A DNA stretch of 64,000 bases from Sulfurimonas sp. (GTDB lineage: Bacteria; Campylobacterota; Campylobacteria; Campylobacterales; Sulfurimonadaceae). The stretch lies in assembly GCF_029027585.1 (NCBI RefSeq), contig NZ_CP093397.1, positions 2,283,405 through 2,347,404 of the forward strand. The letters run 5' to 3'. Under the pieces are notes generated by a model. It was not told the DNA's origin, searched no databases, and was given only the letters and a program-made list of their open reading frames with translations. The translations under genes were made by a program, and so were the position numbers. Of the stretch, positions 61,997 through 64,000 are shown one piece after another (position 1 is the first letter of the stretch; every line of letters starts with the position of its first letter).

Positions 61997-64000
61997 ATGA
62001 AAAAACTAACCCAAACCATATCACTACTAATCTCATACACTTTAATCTTCTTACCACTACACGCTGCTTCTATCCAAACAGATGGAAGTACAAACACCAC
62101 ACTTGACAAAGCAAGAAATGATGTACCTGTAGTAAATATAGCAAATCCTAATGCATCAGGACTCTCTCACAATAAGTTTAGAGAGTACAATGTCCAGACG
62201 CAAGGTCTTATCCTAAATAACTCCAGAGATACAACTGTAAATACTCAACTAGGTGGTTTTATATTTGGTAATAAAAACCTAACTTCAAATGCAAAAGTAA
62301 TACTAAATGAAGTAACAAGTACCTCTAGAAGTAGACTAAATGGTTATACCGAAGTAGCAGGAAAAAGAGCAGACCTAGTCATAGCAAATCCAAATGGAAT
62401 TAGTATAAATGGAGCAGGATTTATAAATACCTCTAGTGTAACTCTTAGTACAGGAACCCCTATTATAAACAGAGGAAATTTAGAATCTTTTAACATACTT
62501 GGAGGAGATATAAGTATAGAAGGTAGTGGACTAGATTCCATGGGTTCAGATAGCACTTATATATATACTCACTTTTTAAAACTAAACGCTGATATACATG
62601 CAAAAAACTTAGAAATTAAACTAGGTAAAAATAGTATAGATGCTAATACTAAACAAATAACATCTTCTACAAATAGTAATGAAGTGACTTTATTTCTACT
62701 AGATTCATCTACACTAGGTGGAATGTACGCAAACAGAATCTCTCTTGTGGGAACAGATAAAGGTCTAGGAGTAAACCTACCACCTGAAGTCTTGGCATCT
62801 ACTGGTGAGATATATATCACCAATGATGGAGATATAAAACTACAAAATGTAAAAGCAAAAACAGATATGAATATAGATGCTAAAGATGCAGATATAACAA
62901 TAGAAGATACAATAAAATCAGGTGTAGATATAACACTAAAAGCAAAAAACATCTCAAACAACGCTCTCATAAACAGCTCAAACGATTTAACTATAACTTC
63001 TGATAATTTAACAAATAATAGAACTATGTTTAGTGGGAATGATATGTTTCTTTATACTAAAGATACTCTTTTAAATAATGAAGATGCAAATATATTTGCT
63101 GTAAATAATCTAAAAATAGCAAAAGATGACTCAAATAATAAAACACACTTAGTGAAAAACTATAAAGCGAATATATTTACTTTAGAAGGTGATATAAATA
63201 TACACTCAGAATCTTTAGAAAATATAACTGATGAGCCAACAATAAAAACGGAGTATAGTAAAAATACCAATGTTGAAACCTGGATAGATTCTTTAGATAG
63301 TGAAAATATTCAGGCAGAAATATTAAGTGGACATAACCTAAATTTAGATGTTAATAATTTATTGAATGATTATTCTCTAATTTATGCAAGTAACGATATA
63401 AATTTTAATACTAATACATTAAACAATAGTAGTGTAGATTTATTTGAAAAAACAGTAACAACAACTACTAAAAGCAAACGAGTAAAAGATGGCTATTCTT
63501 GGGGTGTTAAATGTGGTTGGGGTGGTTGTTGGCCGGTAAAAAAAGATAAGTATAAAACTGTTTATTATGATGTAAAAAATACATCAATAAATACAATTGA
63601 TACAATCTTTTCAACCATTCAAGCAGGTGAAAAGATTACCGGTGTCGCTGATACACTTAATAATGGCTTTAAGGAAGATGCGGTTATCCCCAGTTCAACA
63701 ATCGTAAGTGAAGATGGAGAGAGCATAACATATACAAACTCAAAAGACAATACTCAGATAATCTCTATCCCAAAAGACAATCATGGTCTGTTTGTAAAAA
63801 CTACAGACCCAGCTTCAAAAGTTTTAATAGAAACTAACCCAGAGTTTGCTCTTTATGAAAACTTCATTAGTAGTGACTATATGATGAGTCATATTAACTA
63901 TGATTCACAAGCAACAAGTAAAAAAATAGGAGATGCTCTTTATGAAAATACTCTTATAAGAAAGAGTATATTTGCTCAAACAGGAAGAAGGTTTCTAAAC
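61997..64000 (+). CDS. Large FHA/CdiA-like exoprotein (TpsA), cut by the window end
   Basis: Open for 668 codons to the window end without a stop. Signal peptide (MKKLTQTISLLISYTLIFLP), then the two-partner secretion domain: VNIANPNASGLSHNKFREYN, VQTQGLILNNS, the hallmark VIANPNGISINGAGFIN, and haemagglutinin-type beta-helix repeats. Near the end, NPEFALYENFISSDYMMSHI and KKIGDALYENTLIRKSIFAQ, then TGRRFL, match a block found in large FHA and CdiA proteins after the beta-helix. That raises a contact-dependent toxin, but the variable C-terminus and any immunity gene lie outside the window. An adhesin is equally possible. Confidence 0.88.
   Translation, partial: MKKLTQTISLLISYTLIFLPLHAASIQTDGSTNTTLDKARNDVPVVNIANPNASGLSHNKFREYNVQTQGLILNNSRDTTVNTQLGGFIFGNKNLTSNAKVILNEVTSTSRSRLNGYTEVAGKRADLVIANPNGISINGAGFINTSSVTLSTGTPIINRGNLESFNILGGDISIEGSGLDSMGSDSTYIYTHFLKLNADIHAKNLEIKLGKNSIDANTKQITSSTNSNEVTLFLLDSSTLGGMYANRISLVGTDKGLGVNLPPEVLASTGEIYITNDGDIKLQNVKAKTDMNIDAKDADITIEDTIKSGVDITLKAKNISNNALINSSNDLTITSDNLTNNRTMFSGNDMFLYTKDTLLNNEDANIFAVNNLKIAKDDSNNKTHLVKNYKANIFTLEGDINIHSESLENITDEPTIKTEYSKNTNVETWIDSLDSENIQAEILSGHNLNLDVNNLLNDYSLIYASNDINFNTNTLNNSSVDLFEKTVTTTTKSKRVKDGYSWGVKCGWGGCWPVKKDKYKTVYYDVKNTSINTIDTIFSTIQAGEKITGVADTLNNGFKEDAVIPSSTIVSEDGESITYTNSKDNTQIISIPKDNHGLFVKTTDPASKVLIETNPEFALYENFISSDYMMSHINYDSQATSKKIGDALYENTLIRKSIFAQTGRRFLN

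Noticed and set aside
1..64000. CRISPR arrays, rRNA or tRNA genes, riboswitches
   Set aside because: No spaced direct repeats, no rRNA blocks and no tRNA folds were noticed in any gap; reading by eye could miss a diverged one.

Overview
The window looks like chromosomal DNA of a free-living Campylobacterota (Epsilonproteobacteria), probably near Sulfurimonas. It is AT-rich, with tight and often overlapping operons and -10 boxes with an upstream TG. Genes typical of the group include a fused CcsBA cytochrome c synthetase, a FlgS-like kinase, a short c-type cytochrome, a superoxide reductase and many sensory and c-di-GMP proteins. This placement is inferred from gene content; no rRNA, tRNA or CRISPR array was seen.

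Layout. 1-2660 is accessory: a serine recombinase running off the left edge, a divergent HUH-type Rep-like protein, and an unrecognised cassette of a membrane protein plus three tiny Ser/Lys-rich proteins sharing an SxSGL motif. 2.9-5.0 kb: cytochrome c, a FabL-like reductase and dapA. 5.0-10 kb: a six-gene arylpyruvate/arylacetate operon (iorA, iorB, paaK, ACT protein, PaaI-type thioesterase, helix-turn-helix protein). 10-13.3 kb: a porin and a two-part Na+/solute symporter sharing an upstream sequence motif with that operon. 13.3-14 kb: a decayed insertion element and an hsdS-like remnant. 14-35.4 kb: dnaE, adenine deaminase with a purine permease, an M18 peptidase, a FlgS-like kinase, a Cache kinase with a REC-GGDEF regulator, a sirtuin, ccsBA, a DarTG-like toxin-antitoxin pair, hemH and small genes. 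35.4-39 kb: a coiled-coil membrane protein, a deleted IS30-type transposase and an IS3-type element. 39-46.9 kb: an MSHA/type II secretion-like operon whose first visible gene, apparently a pseudopilin, is cut by the IS3-type element. 47-55.5 kb: thioesterase, periplasmic protein, uracil-DNA glycosylase, an EAL protein, a chemoreceptor with two NIT domains and a PAS-GGDEF-EAL protein. 55.5-60.3 kb: superoxide reductase, glyS, an FkbM methyltransferase and an FAD oxidoreductase. 60.4-64 kb: a two-partner secretion pair whose large FHA/CdiA-like exoprotein runs off the right edge.

A striking overall feature is that at least eight conserved genes carry single-base frameshifts, several in short A/T runs (FabL-like, dapA 3' end, ACT protein, purine permease, M18 peptidase, FlgS-like kinase, Cache kinase, periplasmic protein). 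Homopolymer errors in the assembly are the simplest explanation, so these calls are better read as probably intact genes with suspect bases than as true pseudogenes.

The most novel-looking locus is the small-protein cassette at 1432-2659 beside the Rep-like gene and recombinase. Its closing Lys-Gly-Lys codons also form the ribosome-binding site of the next gene, the motif recurs five times, and one copy is fused to the membrane protein behind its own internal start.
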